The position numbers and the translations under genes were made by a program. Under the pieces are notes generated by a model. That model saw only the letters and a list, made by a program, of their open reading frames with translations, ran no database searches and was not told where the DNA came from. From NCBI GenBank assembly GCA_947561715.1, contig OX387201.1, forward strand, positions 14,646,001 to 14,710,000: 64,000 bases of DNA. The letters run 5' to 3'. Origin of the DNA: Ascidia mentula. Its lineage: Eukaryota; Chordata; Ascidiacea; Phlebobranchia; Ascidiidae. Positions 36,469-50,100 of the stretch are shown here, one piece after another; the stretch's first letter is position 1; each line of letters starts with the position of its first letter.

Positions 36469-37854
36469 CTACAACGCAAAACTGTCGATTTGTAGCTACC
36501 AAGGTTCGGGGGGCATCAATTCACTCAATTAAAACAGTCAATGATTTTTGAAGGAATTACCACCTTTTTTCAACATTATACGTTTTATAAGTTCTTGAAC
36601 ATATACAAACAGCGATAACTTTCTTGCATGTTCTTCAAATGGCTTGGCGTCTTTGAAAAAGGCAAATCGAAAATTATTTCCTTGTTAGCTAAACCTTTTC
36701 TCTTATTTTAAAGTTATTTTGTTTTGTCGTTGTGGAAAAAAATAATTGGTAATTTATGACGTCTCTCCACGATTGCTCACCTAAAAATTACAAAAGAATA
36801 AGAAATGTATCAGTGGCAAGCGTGTGTAAAGAGAAAATAACTTTGACACAATGCATACCATAGTAACTAATAGGCCTAATTATTCTTACAAAAAATCGTA
36901 TGAGTGTCGTGAAGATTGGCGCAACTCCTGACGATTTGTGGCTCTGTGGTTTTTATGATTATGACTTCGACTTTCGCTTAGCCTACTCCTGGAAAAATGA
37001 TGGACCTGATGGCATACAGCGACTGGAAGAGCCACTTTCTGGCGAGAGCACTTCACATGTGTCATTCCGTTTTCCATTAAATTTCGGCCCCGTGATTGCG
37101 GTTTGCTCAGGCAAGCGTAAATAATATGACAGGAGGTTTGTCCGATTCAAACCTGGCTTAGGGACGATTTCAAGTGATTACATAGGATTTCGTAAATATC
37201 GACTATCTGCTTCATCAGTAGGTGATCAAGTAGACTCACTTTTCATTTTTGTTCGCCGAACGACCTTTGAATTTTGGAGAATATTTGTTTTAAAACTGAT
37301 GCACATAATTTCTATGAGATCGACGCGGGACAATCAAGAGTTGAACAAAAATAAGTGCATGTCAATTAATTTGCAATATTTACCAAATGATCATTTCGTT
37401 GATCCTGGGAAACCCATCGTCGTTTACCTTGTGTAGAAAGTAAAGTCGACGCCATTTTTATGTTCCATAGACAGTTATTTGTTTTCTCATTTGCATTCTA
37501 ACCGTAACATCGGAAATTTACGTTGCCATGACCGGTTATTTTGACTCCATATAGCCCCATGTATAGACACATTTTCAAAATAACACCATCTTATTCTTAC
37601 AACACAACAAACATTTTGGGCGCTGATAATATCCATTTTCAATTTTCTTTTAACGATTTTGTCTTTCGAGTATGAGTAGTTATTCGTCTTACAAAAGACG
37701 AGCGGAAAAAGCCAGAGATTAAAGGATTATTTCGGCCGAGTGCTTTTCTCTGCATATAAAAAGCTGGCTCTGACTGGACTCAATTGTTTGTTTCCACTGC
37801 TAAACAGGTGTAGCCGTTGAATGCTGCAAGGTAGAACAAGGCTCAGTTATCAAC
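36469..37854. other. Intergenic between the coiled-coil gene and opsin
   Basis: It holds the coiled-coil gene 3' end and the opsin promoter near 37700-37800. A 74-codon ORF at 36900-37124 has no recognised features. Confidence 0.5.
37717..37760 (+). promoter_or_regulatory. Opsin core promoter: Otx-type sites and TATA box
   Basis: TATAAA at 37755-37760 lies 95 bp before the opsin ATG. Just upstream are GATTA at 37717-37721 and GGATTA at 37724-37729, the K50 homeodomain (Otx/Crx) core. Otx-type sites upstream of photoreceptor genes are known in vertebrates and ascidians; their use here is inference. Confidence 0.55.
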
Positions 37855-40800
37855 ATGAATCATTGGTTAGAAAGTATCATCAATGAACGCAAATTTGATT
37901 TGCTCAACCATTCCATGGCAGGTAAGTTTGTTACTGAGCAAGGTGTTCCTTAACTTTTTTCAATGAAAACGCATGGTGGTAAATAGTGGTTTATACAAAG
38001 GTATGCGCAAAATTTTGTGAAACAATGGTATTGCTGTTGTGAACTGCAGACAGGTGGCCACTGCTTAGCCCTTATCTTATGTGCCAGTGCAACTTATAGT
38101 GTGACTATAGTAGACTTTCTTGCCCGCCATCTGCCTGAAGCTTAGGGAATTCGTAATATTGGCTCTATTTTGCATTAGGCCTACATACTGTAGGCTAAAC
38201 TCGGCAATTGTTGATTTGCTCCTTTTGGAAAGACAAAGTACGATGCTACAGATGGTATCCAAAACTATGTTTTTATTTCATTACACACCTGATAACGTTA
38301 CCGCATGTAGGTGCAGGGGAATCGATGGACAATGACCTGCTGCCCTCACCCACCGATTTAGCAACTGCAGACCCTTTTGATACTTCCATACCCCAGTGCA
38401 AAGATATCAACCCGTACGTACTCAAAGGAGATGGATGGATTCCGCAACATATTGTCATTGCCAGCAGAAGTACTTACAGCTTCCTGTGTGTTTATATGAC
38501 CTTCGTCTTCCTGTTGGCTGTTTCGACCAACGCGATCGTGATTGCAGCAACTTTGAAGAACAGGGTTGGTCGCAGTTTGTATTTTGTGGAAAAGGGGGGA
38601 ATTTGCGTGCGATAAAAAAAGTCTTTAAAGTTATTTGGGCTGTTTTACAACTCGAATTTATGTCTACATAAATGACGTTCAAATTAAAAAAAGGAAAACT
38701 TATTTGTAATCATATGGAAAAAGTATTGTGCCTTTTATAACAGTATAATTTAAAATTTTCATTTTTCAAGAAAAGCTTTTGCCAAGATGATTATCATGTT
38801 TAGAGAAAAAAATACTTGTTCCAATGTTCGTAAGTTCCAAAATATTTCCATGTAGGTTTTGCGACAACCTCTTAACTACATTATCGTAAACTTGGCTGTT
38901 GTTGATCTTCTGAGCGGTTTCGTCGGAGGTTTTATCAGTGTTGCTGCTAATGGAGCTGGCTACTTTTTCTGGGGAAAGTTGATGTGCCAACTTGAGGGTT
39001 ATTTCGTCTCCAACTTCGGTAAATCTTAGAATTTTCAGGCCTATATATTATTTTAAAGCGATTAAACTCTTGCGCGTAATACAACAAATAAAGCATTATA
39101 TCGTCGATACGTTATTATTGCAAATAATTTCACCCCAATATTTATTTCACGAGCATTTTGTTCTGGCACATAAACCATCCGTAAATAGGTGGGTGTATCG
39201 AGTGGGTACACAACGTACATTATTAGCATGCAACTTTTTCTGTTGTGAAATCTGCAGGTGTCACCGGGCTAAATTCAATTGCCGTTATGGCTTTTGAACG
39301 TTACTTCGTTATTTGCAAACCATTTGGACCGGTGCGATTTGACGAGAAGCACGCCATCATCGGTAAGTCTTATAAATCTATTACATTTTCTATAAAACCT
39401 ACATATTTTAAAAAAACGTAAATGGTGCCACAACTTGGGTAAGTTGCTTTTACGTTTTTAGCAGTTGAAAGTTATTAAATATTTTTATTATCCCCACCAA
39501 TATGCAGTAAATCGCTGACATTTTGTTAACTATGGTGGATGTCTTTCAGGGATCGTTATCACTTGGGTGTGGGCGATTATTTGGAATACTCCACCATTGA
39601 TTTGGTGGGACGGTTACGATCCAGAAGGACTTGGAACTAGCTGCGCTCCCAACTGGTTCGTGACCGGCGACAGGTAAGATGATAGTCATTGATTGACTAA
39701 AATATTAAAAGTGCAAGTTCAAAGGTTAAAGTGTGTACTTAAATAGGGGTTTATATATTCAAACTTTCCCGTTATCTTTGCGCCCAACAAAGACTGAGTA
39801 GAAGATAACCTTGTGAAACAAACAACCTGGGATTTATTGCAGAAGTTATTATATTTAAATGCCAGCAAATTAGTTACCATGGAACTAAAAATACTGCCCA
39901 TGTAATCAAAGTCAGGCCATATTGGTCACTGATGTCCTGCTTAATACTAATTTTGACCAGTACTGCACACTTTCAGAGAAAGAATGTTCATCATTCTATA
40001 TTTCGTCTTCTGCTTTTTGATCCCTCTCGCTATCATCGTTTTCTGCTATGGAAAGCTCATCTGGACCCTTCGACAAGTAAGTGAGACACTAATGTGTCGA
40101 ATTGGTTGATTTGTCATTCCACAAATGTGACGAATTTTCATTTTTTAAGCATTAATTCCACAAGACTAGTTTGGTTGATAAGTTCTAGACCTTTAAAGCC
40201 ATATAAACCCTGAGGTAAACTTTCATTAAAGAAACAACAAAATAATAAAATTTCAAAACGAAAATAATGAATATGAGTTTTCAAACCTTATTCAGTAAGT
40301 GACCACACGATGATTTTGCATGGCCGGGATTAGAATCACAGATAATAATATTACATATTGATCCTAGGGAAAACCGACTAGTGATTCGTTGTGGATAAGT
40401 GATCTCCACGCTTTTTGAACGATTGCAAGCCATTGCTGTGTATGATATCGGAAGATTAAGATGATTTAGTAACAGATTACGTCATAATACTGTGTCCAAT
40501 TACTTATCGACCATCAAAGATATTGCTGTTGGATTACGTCATTGATTCGTCTTCGTTTTTATGTTTATCCAGATTGCCAAAGAGAGTTCTTTGTCAGGAA
40601 GCACAAGTCCCGAAGCGGAAGTGACCAAAATGGTGGTTACCATGGTTGCGGCATTCACTCTTTGTTGGCTCCCGTATGCTTCCTTTGCCATGTACAACGT
40701 TGTTAATCCTGACGCACAGGTACCAAATCAAATCACTGTTTTGCACTCAAAGTTACTGCGCACATGAACAATAGACATGGTACATGATATGGCATGGGCA

Positions 40801-41497
40801 CCGATAAATTTAAGGGTTATCGAGGCGCTCGTGTAAAGGTGATTTCCACAAGGTCTGCTATAGGATCGCAGCCAGTCACAGCAGGCAGGTGACATGCCAC
40901 TTGTATTTACATTTACCGCCATCTTGTACTTTGATAAAATGTATGTCGGAGAATGCTTCTTAGTATGCCAAGTTAAACTATTTCATCCGTGTTTTTCATT
41001 AGTAGCATTTGCAAAGATATTATCTTTGAGTGAACATGAATGCCATATAGAACACTTCACCCAACTTAAATTTTTTTCAGATTGACTATTCAGTTGGTGC
41101 TGCTCCGGCTTTCTTCGCCAAAACAGCCACAATATACAATCCCTTGATTTACATTGGTCTCAACCGACAGGTAGGTTTAAAATAAGCAGAGTTATTCTTG
41201 CACTTAGCAAAATTTAACCGACAACACCACAGCAAGGTGTTTGTTCTTTTTCAACGCACGGGCATGGCAGCCAAGGTGGCTCAGGGTCCTATTTCGATTT
41301 TAAATCTTTTCGTGGTACATTTGCGACGAAGCGCAATCACGTTGATTTGTATTGTTTATTCACAGTTCCGAGACTGTGTGATTCGGATGTTCTTCAACGG
41401 ACGCAACCCGTGGAGTGATGAGCTTGCATCCAGCACTGTTAGCTCACAAGGTTCACAAATGACAACAGTGAGCAGCAACAAAGTGGGCCCGTCTTAA
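37855..41497 (+). CDS. Ciliary-type opsin (visual pigment GPCR)
   Basis: Nine exons: 37855-37921, 38317-38564, 38856-39018, 39258-39362, 39550-39673, 39977-40076, 40573-40719, 41081-41170, 41366-41497. The sum is 1176 nt (391 aa), in frame with GT-AG junctions. Seven helices are seen. Landmarks are a TM2 Asp (residue 122), the disulfide pair Cys in LMCQLEG and Cys in [11 protein letters not shown] at the end of TM3, the retinal-binding Lys in [14 protein letters not shown] (residue 332) and an NPLIY motif. The Glu of CQLEG (152) aligns with rhodopsin Glu113, the vertebrate-type counterion, and PEGLGTSC keeps the Glu181 equivalent. The Ser/Thr-rich tail suits GRK phosphorylation. It resembles the larval-ocellus opsin of ascidians. 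AATAAA is at 41693-41698. Eight introns exceed the four usual in vertebrate visual opsins. Confidence 0.95.
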
Positions 41498-43133
41498 AGT
41501 GACAGAGCAAATTCTCAGCAAAGTGATGCATGCAAGCCTTGTTGCATTTCTGATATCAAAAATCATGGTAGAATGTTAGTAAACTGTTGTTTTTGTTCAA
41601 CTGTGTGGGAAAGAAATCCGGTGCATGAAGTCAAGCCAAACACTCATCTACGTGTGTTTTTTTGTGTGGTTTATGTTTGACTATGAATTGTAAATAAAAA
41701 TATTTGTAAGGTTTTCTTTTTCAATTTAATTGTGATGATTTGTGCAAGTTATCTGATTTCGTAAAGCAATTGAGACTAGATAATTTAGAGCAGACTTAAC
41801 GGTTCTTCAGCAGCGTAGAAAGGATTTCAACACATCTGCCGCTTCTTCAACGCAAAAAACATCGATGTGCTTAACGTTAATCCGCTTTTATCCTAGTCAT
41901 AATCTTCATCTTTTAAATTTTTAGTGCCCGCTTAGCAATTCTGAAAGCATTTGAATCAATTCCTTGTCAATCTCCCATTATCTGCCACATACAAATTATT
42001 GCCACTCAAAAAATTTAAAAACTGGCATATGTAACAAACATTGTGTTTACGAAAGTATGCGTTATTGTCAGCTAGTTTTGCATATTTGCTTGATGTGCTA
42101 CAATCGCTTAAATTTTTTTGCCAAACCATATGCTGTACCTGCATGATGTAAGCAAGCTTTTCTTGAAAGTCATGGAGAAAGTTTGACTGTTAGTTATTTT
42201 TGCTATTCCATCGAGACTATGAAGTCCTAGCTAAAAGCGGGTAAAAATGCATCTGCCTACAACCAATTTTATCCATGCGTAGATGAGAGATGGATCTTTC
42301 ATAAAACCACAAATTACCTGGCCCTTAAACGATTCATTTTTCTATGAATTCAGCCTGAAGTAGGAGCTTTATTTTTAGTTCAAGTTTCTCTAGAGCACTC
42401 CGCAAGTAGCTACCTATTTTAAAACCTCACTAAAACTGCCTCAAATTCGCCTTAGCAACAGCACATGCAAATGTGCTCATTCAACCGAAAAATTAACTCC
42501 CATGCATCACTGATTGCCTTGTGACGTTTCCCTTCTGTTGTGATAGAGTACAGAATACAAGGAGATTGTTTACTACCGCCGAAATTTATTTCAAAAGAAA
42601 TACAGATATGCGTCCAATATTTAAGAACTTAGCAAGATATAAATGTCATGCTTAGGTGGAAGTGAATGTGCGATAGGTGAGAAAGATTCTTTCATTGATG
42701 CTAAAGGGCGTTGCGACTTCAAGCATTAATGCATTGACACACTAGACGAAACAAAATGACAATAAAATAAACTATCACATATATTTTTCTTGCGTATTTC
42801 AAAGTAATGCAAACATTGAATTGTCACACAAGTTGTAGCGCACAATATTGCCGGCAAATTCGTGTTTTCCCATGTACTTAGTCATAATATACATAATGCG
42901 ATTCCACACTTTCTACCACAGATTTGCTTACAAGTTTATTTTCTTCAATTTTTAGCAGGGTTTTAATCAATAGAAATTCACATATCACATGACTTTCAAT
43001 CAACTTGGAAAGGGTGCTAAATACATCCAGATATGTATACACTTCTATGTAGAAACTGTTTACAAATAATGTTCGTACATGCATGAAATGATCATAATCA
43101 ACTCAATCATTTCAGAAGGATGGTGATAAATCT
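41498..43133. other. Intergenic between opsin and the ZP gene 3' end
   Basis: It contains the opsin 3' UTR and, on the minus strand, the ZP gene 3' UTR with AATAAA at 42935-42940. No further coding exon or RNA gene is recognised. Confidence 0.5.
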
Positions 43134-46100
43134 TTAGTTACCGCTTTTGTTTACGCGTCGCTTTATGGTCCACCCCATCACACCACCAATAACCACAACC
43201 ATAATGGCGATAGCTCCAACGGCAATTACCTTGGTGATTTTCACTTCTGCAAACCAATCAACAAATTCGCTTTGTCAGGTAAGGACAAATACAATCTATT
43301 TCAATTCATTTCATTCTCTTCATGATCTTTAAAATACACGGTATACATATTTCCAATGAAACATAATAAATCGCACGGCAAAGAGGGCCCGCATGAAACC
43401 GCATGTGTTACCAAGTATAACGGTCTGGCAACCACGTGGTGGCAGTAGTGATATTAGAAGAGCAGTAGAAACTCGAACCACCTTACGAGCGCATACGATG
43501 GGGATTACCTCGGTTCATGCATTATATGTTAAATTACCGTTTCGGTCATACTTTTTGGAAATACCTTTTTATTTGAACGGAAAATATTAGCAATACATTA
43601 CACAGACACATTTTAATTTTCTTATACCCTTATTACGTTGTTCGGCAATAATATACACGCTTTAAAGTATCGCATCTCAAACAAATTCGGCAAAAACAAC
43701 ATGCCCTTAGTACATATTAGGTAAAGTAAACTAAATGCTGAAGTTTGTGTTACTACTTGGTCTTCGTGGAAATGTCAGTTAAAACTGCGACGCGTGAAAT
43801 GGGGTAATCCCCATCCACCACTCGTATGGTGGTCGGGGTAATCTTGGATTTGTTTTAATATATCGTAACTTTTCCATCTCATTTTATATTTACAAATTCA
43901 GTGTCTGATAAAATTTCCTCTACTTGGTATAACATTTAGTAAATACTTTTTATCCAATAATCGATTTGGTGGATTGTATCTCTGAGCAACGCAGTGTTTG
44001 ATGACACCATTACCAATGCATATATAAGACTTAAATATTACCGAGACATGTTTCCTTGTCATCAGCAAGATACCTCCCTTCAAAGCAAAAGCATTGGTTG
44101 ATGTTGTCTCGTGTACTGCAGTGATCAGAACATCCCCCGTTATTCTGAATCGGAAAGTAAAAAGTAAAATCGATGATCAGTGCATATTTACCAACCAATC
44201 AGGTCTTATCAGTGCTGCTGTTGAATAAGAGCGGTCTTTCAGGTTGTGCGACCAGGAGGTAATTTTTTTTTGAATGAAATCCTATGTTGAGTTTACACTT
44301 AAATTTAACAATCGGAATACGGTTGCATATTATTCCATCAAATCGCGAAGCCTCAATTCGTTTAGAAAGTGACACGACGTGGCACATATAAAATAACTTA
44401 TATCCCTGTTTTAGGGACGAATACTCCTAAAAATTAACATATTTATCTTTCGTAATCTTAGAACGACGTTTCGTATTTTATTGGTGTTTATTCATGCATG
44501 TAATTGTGTTATATCACCAGGTGTGTTCGCTAAAGCGTAACGACCGCTTTATCATCATTCGCTTTGCCCTAGAGGTCATTACAAGGATTTACGCGAGGAT
44601 TGCGCGTATGTGGCTGTACCCCAAGGCAAATACTTCACAATTATTCCAGCAGAAGATAGGCTTGCTCCACAGTACACCATGTATAAATATTTGCGTGCTA
44701 TGTAGAAGTAAGCTTGCAACTGCCATTTCGGAGCCACTGTATTAATCGTTTTTTGAACAGATCTCCACTGATGCGTTTCGTGTAATTGCCCGATCGGCAC
44801 ACTTTGGTATTAAAGAAATATAGTTGCCATGGAGGAATGCAAATAGTTTTACGCAAGTAGGCTAAGGTCAAAAATACACGACGTATCTTAAACTTGCCTT
44901 ATAACAGAGGTTCTCAACCTTAAAAAGAAAAGGTCCCACTGACACTTTCTTCTGATATGCATTGACCGAGGAGCGACGCTTGCGTTTTTGTCCACAGTTC
45001 TAACGAACGAAAACATGACAAATGTTTTTACTGTGATTTCTGTGAATCAACATTGGTATTAGTAGCTGAGTAAAACTTTTAAATCAATCTTTCAGACAGC
45101 TCTTTCAACATTGGTATATGCGAAGTGCAAATGCATCGTTAATCTATTTGTTCACATGCTTCTACTTACCGGTTTAGTACAGGTTCCATTTGATTTTTTG
45201 CACACAGCCACATAGCAGTGAGCGTAGAGTAACTGGTCCGAGTACGAAACGTTTTTCCACACGAAGGAGCGAAATTTAAACACTGAGTAAGCAGGCTGAT
45301 AATTCCTAATCACAACTATCGCATCTTCTCCATCAAATTCGTTCCGAATTTTGCAACTGGAAAGGACAGAAACAGAATATTTAGTTGCAGTCATGAAATA
45401 AGTAAATAATTGAGAGCTGCAGACAGGGTGTACACACTGTTTCAACCTGTAAGGTCTTATCAGTGCAGCTGTTGACTGTGGCACAGTGCTAGCTTTTACA
45501 CTAGCAGGCACACTAATTTCCACTTTGTGGTACCTTTCGGTCAACGTCGTTCCGTTGGATACTAAACAACAGAGACTACCCACCGTGGAGCGCACTACGG
45601 CCTAACAACTGCTTGGTATCCGATAGTGCTAAGTAAATAATAATAATAAATTAGAAACCACCTAGCACTTACCAACTTAATATGGGCATTATACTTGTGA
45701 ACTAACGTGTCTTTAATCTTGGAGGGCATTTTAATAGTTTTAAAAACAAAAATAATAAGTTCTTGAGGTATTGTTTCAAAAAAACTTTTTTTAGGTGCTT
45801 CCTGGAGTATGCAAAATTGTTGGATACTGTTCTGCATAGGTAACATCCATTTCTTGGCTTTGTGTTCACGAGAGAATATTAACCGAAGAAATTACTTAAA
45901 TTGCTTTTTTTCTGGTTTTATCAGCAGAACATGACGCGATTTTACCACATGAGTGTATAAGGTTTGAACCTTTCTGCGATGAGATTGTATCTTCTGTTGT
46001 TTTCTCCGTCTTTATTGTTGGTGATCCAGCAACTCTTCAACTAAAACACAAAACTGAGCACTACAATATCTATATTAATAAGAGTTTCCCAGTTAACTGT

Positions 46101-48780
46101 GGTCACCTGCAAACTGTATGCGGTCTGCAGGTTTCTGTGGTCAAACATAAAAACTTTTGCAAACACATAATTTGGCACGGTTACAGCCGATTGCTGAGTC
46201 ATCGGGTTTTGCATGTGTTCGTCTTTGTATAAATCAAAACTAATTGTGAAGTTTCCTAATCTTCTTTGTGCCTTCAACGGTCTTTCCCTGTTGGGTAAAA
46301 CATTGTAAACAACAAAAGTTACCACCGACGAATATCAGCAACTTACTCAAATCTTGTGGAAATACTCCCAGTTCCAACTTTGATGTTTTTGTTGAGAATT
46401 TGAGATTCTGGGTAAACACAAGTTATTTTCCAGTACGTAGTATACGACGTTCTTTCAATGGGTTTGGGGTTGTATGCAAAATTTCTCAATTTGAAAACGT
46501 ATCTCAGCGAATTGTTAAATTTCTGAAGTTAAATATTGTTTTTATTGCAAATTGTTTTGAAAAACAAATACTTTCTGTCGTTTAAATTATACTTGAAAAT
46601 ATAGCCATAATACGACAGCAAGTACATGTTAACAAATTCTATTTGCGTGCGATGTTATTTTACTCATATTAAGTACACAAATTTTAGACTTTCAAAAAGC
46701 AACTAAAACAAAATATGTAACAAATATACCTCGACAGAATATGGACACTCGTTTAACTCAAAGTGGAAATAAGGATTTTCAACGATCGCTTTGCATTGTT
46801 GCGGCAGAGATTCAAGTCTGGTTCTCACATCATTCGCCACATACAGTATATCTCTTTCACTCGCTTCCAAATACTTTATTTCGGAAGGCTTAACTCTACA
46901 AACATTAAATCTGATTGATAAGCTGGCAAAATGTTGAACTTACAAAGTAATGGCACAGTTATCGAAATTTACATGTAATTTGTTAAAAGCGAATGAACCA
47001 CAAAATTATACACATATGTCAGCGGCGAAATTTTGGAAGGTTTTACAATATACTGAAGTGATTTTTTCCCAATAAAACCGCACACCAATGCAGTCTATAA
47101 TTCATTTCGCCAAGATATTTTTATATCATGGGGTTTGTACAACTTGTCAGACCAATAGCTTGTCAGAACTGCAGGCTTTGTATATGAGTTTTGCAACCGC
47201 TTTTTACGATAAAGTTGGATAGAAAACAAATTTAGTATTCAATTATTGGTATAACTTTTTTAATTCGATATTTTTTATAGCTGTATGCATTACTTCAAGG
47301 AACCTTAAGAGTTTTGCGCATGGCTACCGGTCACAGACTGCACACTCATGCTTTACTGCATTTGTGTACGAAAAAAGTTGTATCTTGGATTATGTTTTAG
47401 TTGTGCAACACTAGACTGACCGTAGTGTGACAAAGTTTGTGCATTGAAATCCATCGAATAAACCGCAATCTGCAAAAAATAATGAAAGTTGCTTAAAAAT
47501 ACACAATTAGAAAATAACAGTGTGTATAGGTTGTAAAACACAGACCAGATTGTATGGTAAACTTCGGTGGAGGTTGTGAACTGCTTCGGTAAGTGAACAT
47601 TTGAATCCAAACATGTTTAGATTCGAACGTTGTTGTTACGGAAGTTGTTGGTTTTATGGCGGGATTCGATGGGTCGTCGGACAATATCTTTAAAAAATCA
47701 AAAGACTTAGGAATACATACAACCAAACATCAACAGAAAATTAACGTACATAGAGTCCATGCCCGTTATTTTCAGAAATGGTTTTGGGAATTGATACCGC
47801 AATAGTGATATTGCATTTAACAGGACTTGAAATTGTATAATTACAAGCCAAATTGTTGAGCCATTTTCCGTTACTTGAAGATGGAATGGCAAAAGTTGTT
47901 GGTAGATCGAGCACCGCCGTAACGTTGTCACAGGATGCTTCTTCATGAACTAAATGAGACAAACTTAGAGATCCTGCACAGCGAATTTAAATCAGTTGGA
48001 CTGTTTCACGCAGTTCTTATGTTTTAGTGTGCTGAGCTTACAACCGATATAGGCTATAGTTTTTGTCCTCATAAGTAAACACTGAGTAAGCAGGTTGTGG
48101 GGCATAACTTGATACCTACCGTTAGAAAAGGCTATTCGAGGACTCCTGACACTTCCCGATGTCATGTCACAACTCAAAAACAACGAGCTGTTGGATTTCA
48201 CAATTCCATTTGTTCTTCCATCGCCAGTTAGTTTTCCAAGTATGGGACCAGATTTACCTGCGTACACCTTCAAGAACAGATTAAACCTAAACAACTGACG
48301 AAATTTATGGCGCATTCACATGCACACACTTATTATTACCACGCACGTATTGTTGCCCAATGAACCACGGTAAAGATGCATTGCTGCGATGCCTCTGCTA
48401 CTGGCAATAAACGCTTTTTCGTATCTTGTGCACGACGACAAAATTGAAAATGTGGTTGTACCTCCATTGTATGCTGTTGGTTGGCAACTCGACCCCGCAC
48501 CTAAAGTTAAACACATTGCTCCAACGGTGCGGAATTGTCCAAAAGTAAAAAACAATGGAAATTTGGAATGTGACTTATTGTATGTTGTATATAAATGCAC
48601 CAATTCATTGCCACTCTCAAAATGATTAAACAAAACAAATAAAAATTGATCAAATAGCATTCAAAAGCAATCATGGATTCTCACAAAAGTTTCTTGAAAG
48701 AGTTTCACAAAGATAATCACAAAACTGTTTTTACCTGTGACCACATTTATTACCAAGCTTAGGAAAAGATATATATGCAT
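43134..48780 (-). CDS. CUB-CUB-ZP-EGF single-pass membrane protein (CUZD1-like)
   Basis: Thirteen exons (minus): 48735-48780, 48340-48500, 48120-48267, 47750-47949, 47546-47687, 47421-47469, 46730-46895, 46347-46522, 46107-46287, 45946-46040, 45170-45356, 44042-44144, 43134-43246. The sum is 1767 nt (588 aa), in frame. A signal peptide (MHIYLFLSLVINVVT) precedes two CUB domains (first from SSCQPTAYNGG to PRIAFSNG; second from SCDNVTAVLDL to KFTIQS). The ZP domain runs from DCGLFDGFQC through CKAIVENPYFHFELNEC, YWKITCVYPES, RLGNFTISFDLYKD and LYAHCYVAVCKKSNGTC. Then follow an EGF module (GGCSDHCSTRDNINQCFC...), a TM helix and a short tail KRRVNKSGN. ZP domains polymerise into extracellular matrices or egg coats. 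CUZD1 has CUB-CUB-ZP-TM; the extra EGF is unlike it. AATAAA is at 42935-42940. Confidence 0.85.
44904..45130. mobile_element. Possible hAT-derived fragment in a ZP-gene intron
   Basis: It begins CAGAGGTTCTCAACCTT followed by AAAAGGTCCCAC, matching the CAGNGGTTCTCAACC start common to many hAT elements. The other end was not located. It lies in the intron between exons 44042-44144 and 45170-45356. Confidence 0.35.
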
Positions 48781-50100
48781 TGTTAAATGGATCACTGCAA
48801 AATTTTCAGATTAATCCTGCCTGAAAATATAATAATAAAAGAAAAAGTACTAAATACACGTATACCATCACCATTATAGGGCTAAAAAACAGCAACAGAA
48901 TATGTCATGCACACGTGGTGGGATGTATACAAACCAGAACCCACTCTTCACATATAAGCAGTGTGCCAAACCGTGCTTATTTCATATATTTGTGCTACGT
49001 TTAAATAAATAAAAATCGGGCCAAGAAAAGACATATATGCGAAAATTATCGGTGTTTGCCGACGCAGTGCACACAATATCTTCCGAAATAAATCAATATT
49101 GGTATCAAATTGAAACGGGCTTAATTTTTAGTCCTATTCTATGGTAACCCTGCATATATGGCTGCTGTTACTTAGTGATGCTTTGCATTGGTTCCAGTGA
49201 ATAATAATATATATGCACATGTAGCATAAATCCAAGCACAACCGGTAATCCATTTTTGAAGACTAACAAATCAAACTGTTGTTTCACTTATGACTAGTAT
49301 CTAAAACTAATTGCTAAAGCAGTAAAGACCATGTAGATGCAAAGTATACAATAAATGTTAAACAAGGGGAATCGTCTTTCGCTTTTAGAATTTTCCACGT
49401 ATTGCACTTTGCAAAACTGATCACCGCTCGAAGACAAATCCACACACTCACTGCAGACTGTTTACTGCGCACGGTTATGCACAGATAAGGGCATGAGGTT
49501 AGACAGCGAATATGTTTATTAGCAACCTCAGGTAACAGCAAATAAAAGCTACATGACGCTTTAATTGCCTAGCTTGCACACTGCACATGTGATTACATGC
49601 TTAAACAACCTCAATCAACATTCCAGGGAAGATGTAACAAGACAAAGACAAGAACAACGTATATATCGCTCGGCAGTTTGTTTGAAGTCTCCTATTTAAG
49701 TTATGGTCCGTACTTTAAGTGATAAAGGCACGTTTGGGTTTATTGTAGCAGGTTTGTACTAGAGATGCATTTGCTTTATTTATGATATGCAAGATAATGT
49801 TTGTAATTATCATACAGCCTACACGCGTAGATTATGTTCACAGATTGTGTTGCCATGTAGGGTACACCACTTTGCTTTTTTGTTACTTAAAAAACCTCTC
49901 TTTGGCTGATGTAGTACTTTAAAGATTTACAGAAACTGTTTAATTCGGTGCGATTAATAATGCACTGCAGTTTTGGAACATTTATTTCATCATGTTCTTT
50001 TGGTCTCCTTCCAACTACTGACGAAGAAGATTAGTATTATAAACATTGGAGAAATTATACTTTACTGCAAAATAATGCAAAACTACCATTACTTTGGAAA
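48781..50100. repeat. Upstream flank of the ZP gene, partly duplicated at 62465-63230
   Basis: The stretch from about 49345 to 50090 recurs at about 62467-63225 with strong similarity (shared landmarks AAACAAGGGGAATCGTCTTT, GGGCATGAGGTTAGACAGCG and TTCCAGGGAAGATGTAACAA). It has no supported coding content; the 75-codon minus ORF at 49314 is mirrored in the other copy and is probably incidental. The copies mark a segmental duplication involving the ZP gene neighbourhood. Confidence 0.65.

Noticed and set aside
36087-36479. 130-codon minus-strand ORF
   Set aside because: Antisense shadow of the coiled-coil gene, Ser/Cys-rich as expected from reversed Lys/Glu codons.
45430-45595. Upper part of the 147-codon minus ORF as a ZP-gene exon
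   Set aside because: The splice acceptor at 45357 and phase with 45946-46040 give a continuous ZP domain without it; it is read as intron.
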